Below, in pieces: positions 5,650 to 7,643 of a DNA stretch of 7,643 nucleotides. The stretch comes from Methanomicrobiaceae archaeon UBA436 (lineage in GTDB: Archaea > Halobacteriota > Methanomicrobia > Methanomicrobiales > Methanoculleaceae), in assembly GCA_002497965.1 (NCBI GenBank), contig DAFR01000086.1:14294-21936 (forward strand), given 5' to 3'. The notes below the pieces were generated by a model that was not told where the DNA came from, searched no databases, and saw only the letters and a list, made by a program, of their open reading frames with translations. Within the stretch, counting starts at the first letter, position 1, and every line of letters starts with the position of its first letter. A program made the translations under genes and the position numbers.

Positions 5650-6468
5650 ATGGAGGCTGAGTGCAGCAGGGAGATGATCATCGAGACCCTGAAGAAACAC
5701 GAACGCCTGCTGATCGCCTTCTCCGGCGGCGTCGACAGCTCTCTTCTTGCGGCACTGGCCGTCCAGGCTCTGGGTCGGGAGCGCGTCCGCTGTGTTCTCC
5801 TGGACTCGCCGCTCATCCCCCGGCGGGAGGTCGAGAAGGCGAAAGAGACCGCCGCGGAACTCGGGCTTCCCCTGGAGGTTGTGGCGTTCCCCATCCTTGC
5901 AGACCCCACCTTCCGGGAAAACCGGGCTGACCGCTGTTACACCTGCAAGAAAGCGGCATTCCGGCTGCTCAAAGAGGTTGCCAGACGGGAAGGGATCGAG
6001 ACGATCGCAGACGGGACGAACCTCTCCGACCTTGGCGAGTACCGCCCGGGGCTTGCCGCCAGCGATGAGGAGGGGGTCTGTCACCCCCTTGCCGAGGCGG
6101 GCGCAACCAAAGAGGATATACGGAGGATCGCTCGCGAATGCGGTCTCCCCTGGTGGAACAGACCGGCGGCAGCCTGTCTAGCCACCCGCATCCCCTACGG
6201 GAGTGAGGTAACAGAAGAGACGCTTGCAAGGGTTGAGGCGGCCGAGGACGCGCTCTGCGACCGTGGTTTCTCAGGGGTGCGGGTCAGGGTGCACGGCAGC
6301 CTTGCCAGGATCGAGGTGCCGGAGGATGGGATGGCAAGGCTATTTGAGGTGCGCCACGATATAGCGGCGGAGTTTCGCCGGATGGGGTTTGTCTACGTCA
6401 CCCTTGACCTCGCCGGCTACCGCAGCGGGAGCATGGATGAGGCAAATGAACCTCTGCACCGGCCCTGA
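5650..6468 (+). CDS. larE: LarE-type ATP-dependent sulfur transferase (PP-loop)
   Basis: A 272-residue cytoplasmic PP-loop enzyme of the LarE family. LarE uses ATP to adenylate a pyridine-dinucleotide precursor and inserts sulfur, building the nickel-pincer cofactor of lactate racemase and related enzymes. Visible motifs: AFSGGVDSSLLA at 23-34 (ATP pyrophosphatase loop), RCYTCKK at 95-101, ADGTNLSDLGEYRPGL at 120-135 and ACLATRIPYG at 175-184. Cys176 matches the sulfur-donating cysteine of the Lactobacillus enzyme. Cys96 and Cys99 add the CxxC found in the [4Fe-4S]-dependent LarE type, such as that of Thermotoga maritima, so cluster-based rather than sacrificial sulfur transfer is likely. ATG 5650 is chosen because GGGGAG lies seven bases upstream and the PP-loop sits at the normal distance. 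An open frame runs on to 5521 inside the HTH gene but is out of family. No larA, larB or larC is visible, so the final target is open. Confidence 0.9.
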   Translation: MEAECSREMIIETLKKHERLLIAFSGGVDSSLLAALAVQALGRERVRCVLLDSPLIPRREVEKAKETAAELGLPLEVVAFPILADPTFRENRADRCYTCKKAAFRLLKEVARREGIETIADGTNLSDLGEYRPGLAASDEEGVCHPLAEAGATKEDIRRIARECGLPWWNRPAAACLATRIPYGSEVTEETLARVEAAEDALCDRGFSGVRVRVHGSLARIEVPEDGMARLFEVRHDIAAEFRRMGFVYVTLDLAGYRSGSMDEANEPLHRP

Positions 6469-6485
6469 ACGCATCCGGGGCGCAT

Positions 6486-6508
6486 CTGGAAGGCCTGATC
6501 TTCCAGGC
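6486..6508 (+). terminator. hairpin after larE
   Basis: CTGGAAG (6486-6492) pairs perfectly with CTTCCAG (6500-6506) over a seven-base loop, 17 bases past the larE stop. A competing pair GCCTG (6493-6497) / CAGGC (6504-6508) shares the right arm. No T-run follows, so it may be an RNA-stability element or an operator for the next gene instead of a terminator. Confidence 0.4.
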
Positions 6509-6510
6509 AG

Positions 6511-6525
6511 ATAAGATTCATATCC
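6511..6525 (+). promoter_or_regulatory. weak TATA-like region before the deacetylase gene
   Basis: ATAAGATTCATATCC is the only AT-rich stretch in the 85-base gap. It would place a start near 6545, giving a leader of about ten bases. That agrees with the lack of any ribosome site before ATG 6554 (near-leaderless message). Weak match to consensus. Confidence 0.3.
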
Positions 6526-6553
6526 GGGGCCGCCAACCCACCATCGATCCGCC

Positions 6554-7543
6554 ATGCCCTGCACGGTCGTGACAGGTGACGTCTTCTCAGGCCACGACGA
6601 CCCCGGCCATCCCGAGTCGCAGGCACGCCTCGATGCCGCGCTGACCGGTGTGCCGGCCGGAACAGATTGCATCGCGCCGGTGAGAGCGGCACCCGGCGAC
6701 CTCGCCCTGGTGCACACGGAGCGGCATATCGAGACCCTGCGGCAGCTCTGCCGCGCTCTCCCACCAGGACGCGCCCTCTACCTCGACCCGGACACCTACA
6801 TCACCGCCGGGTCGTTCGACGCCGCCCTGTACGCGGCTGGGGGTGCGTGGCAGGCGGTGGAACGGGCGCTCGAGGGTGAGCACTGTTTTGCTCTAGTCCG
6901 ACCACCGGGGCATCACGCCACACCGGATCGAGCAATGGGGTTCTGCCTCTTCAACAACATCGCTATCGCCGTGGCAAAGGCGCTCCGTGAGGTCGAGCGG
7001 GTTGCTATAGTGGACTGGGATGTGCACCACGGGAACGGGACGCAGGCGGCGTTTTACACCACGGACCGGGTTTTATACTGCTCGGTTCACCAGGCAGGGA
7101 TCTTTCCCGGAACGGGGTGGCCGGAAGAACGGGGTGCCGGCCGGGGTGCCGGGTATACCATCAACCTCCCGGTTGTGGCAGGTTCAACCGGCGCCGATTA
7201 CGCCCTTGTCTTCCGGAGGGTATTTGCCCCGGCACTTGCAAGGTTCGAACCGGACGCTCTGGTGGTCTCGGCAGGGCAGGACGCGCTCTTTGATGACCCG
7301 CTCGCGTCGCTGCTCCTCCGGCCAGAAGACTTCGGGGCGCTGACCGCGATGCTTCTTGAGGTATACGATGGGGCGCTCGCCCTCGTGCTCGAGGGTGGCT
7401 ACAGCGTCTCGCACCCGGCGGCAATAGGATCTATCATCGCCGCTCTCGATGGGGCACGCTTCAACCCGGGGCCGGGTGAGCCAAAGGAGACCACCCGGCA
7501 ACTTGTTGAGGCTTACGCCAGTGCCGGGCACGCCGTTCCTTGA
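6554..7543 (+). CDS. histone-deacetylase-family Zn-dependent deacylase
   Basis: A 329-residue protein of the arginase/deacetylase fold, normal length for prokaryotic class II-like HDAC relatives such as acetoin-utilisation-type and acetylpolyamine deacetylases. Motifs in order: GHPESQARL near 18, RPPGHHA at 116-122 (His120 and His121, the catalytic pair), MGFCLFNNIAIA near 128-139, VDWDVHHGNGTQ at 153-164 with Zn ligands Asp156 and His158, SAGQDAL at 239-245 with Zn ligand Asp243, and LEGGYS at 279-284 with the transition-state Tyr283. All catalytic residues are present, so it should be active. Gln242 stands where Phe is common (SAGFDA). The substrate could be acetylated chromatin proteins, other lysines or polyamines. 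ATG 6554 has no ribosome site and starts directly at the family's N-terminus. The gene follows larE by 85 bases behind a hairpin, so it is probably transcribed separately. Confidence 0.93.
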   Translation: MPCTVVTGDVFSGHDDPGHPESQARLDAALTGVPAGTDCIAPVRAAPGDLALVHTERHIETLRQLCRALPPGRALYLDPDTYITAGSFDAALYAAGGAWQAVERALEGEHCFALVRPPGHHATPDRAMGFCLFNNIAIAVAKALREVERVAIVDWDVHHGNGTQAAFYTTDRVLYCSVHQAGIFPGTGWPEERGAGRGAGYTINLPVVAGSTGADYALVFRRVFAPALARFEPDALVVSAGQDALFDDPLASLLLRPEDFGALTAMLLEVYDGALALVLEGGYSVSHPAAIGSIIAALDGARFNPGPGEPKETTRQLVEAYASAGHAVP

Positions 7544-7550
7544 GGAGGGG

Positions 7551-7643
7551 GTGAACAGGGTTTACCGCCTCCCGGCCAGGCCGGTGCCTCTCCTCTTCTG
7601 GCGGCTGGCAGCAGAACAGACTGGCTCTCGCGCGGCGGGGACC
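7551..7643 (+). CDS. possible start of a further gene (cut by window edge)
   Basis: An open frame of 31 codons runs to the window end from GTG 7551, preceded by GGAGGGG overlapping the region just after the deacetylase stop, though the spacing is short. It would begin MNRVYRLPARPVPLLFWRL, not recognised. The same frame is open further upstream, with another GTG at 7521 that would overlap the deacetylase end. A GC palindrome CCGGCC-A-GGCCGG (7572-7584) inside it could instead belong to the 3' end of the deacetylase message. Too little is visible to name a product. Confidence 0.35.
   Translation, partial: MNRVYRLPARPVPLLFWRLAAEQTGSRAAGT

Noticed and set aside
7131..7152. Tandem GGGGTGCCGG repeat, 12-base period, two copies
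   Set aside because: It encodes a Gly/Arg-rich loop (GAGRGAG) within the deacetylase. Two copies in GC-rich coding DNA need no special explanation.
7572..7584. Palindrome CCGGCC-A-GGCCGG after the deacetylase gene as a terminator
   Set aside because: No T-run follows and an open reading frame passes through it, so it cannot be supported as a terminator.

Overview
The window looks like chromosomal DNA of a methanogenic archaeon, most likely a Methanoculleus-like member of the Methanomicrobiales. That is an inference from family content: a TrmB-type regulator, an archaeal HAE3-type RND transporter, a COG2522-type HTH regulator with cysteines, a LarE-type PP-loop enzyme and an HDAC-fold deacetylase. 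The GC-rich coding sequence, GGAGGTGA-type ribosome binding sites and short AT-rich TATA-like boxes upstream of several genes agree with it. No mobile element, rRNA, tRNA or CRISPR array was found, and codon use looks even across the window.

Left part (1-4060). A TrmB-family regulator (88-843) is read leftward and ends in a strong hairpin that includes its stop codon. A 479-base intergenic region separates it from a rightward two-gene unit. This unit is a small unrecognised protein (1323-1742) coupled by an ATGA overlap to a 755-residue two-fold-repeat RND exporter (1739-4006). The head of the unit holds two competing stem-loops. TrmB is divergent to the unit and is a plausible, untested, local regulator of it.

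Middle part (4065-6468). Two short operons diverge from a 109-base intergenic region centred on a perfect 14-base palindrome. Leftward: a MoaD/ThiS-type sulfur carrier ending in Gly-Gly, then a double [4Fe-4S] protein of the QueG-like fold, closed by a hairpin plus T-run terminator. Rightward: a cysteine-containing HTH regulator, then a LarE-type ATP-dependent sulfur transferase with three motif cysteines. The shared operator and the chemistry suggest a sulfur-transfer or Fe-S-linked module under the control of the HTH protein. This is the best candidate in the window for an undescribed system.

Right part (6469-7643). A hairpin follows larE. Then comes a histone-deacetylase-fold Zn hydrolase (6554-7543) with all metal ligands present, and a possible new gene that runs off the window edge.
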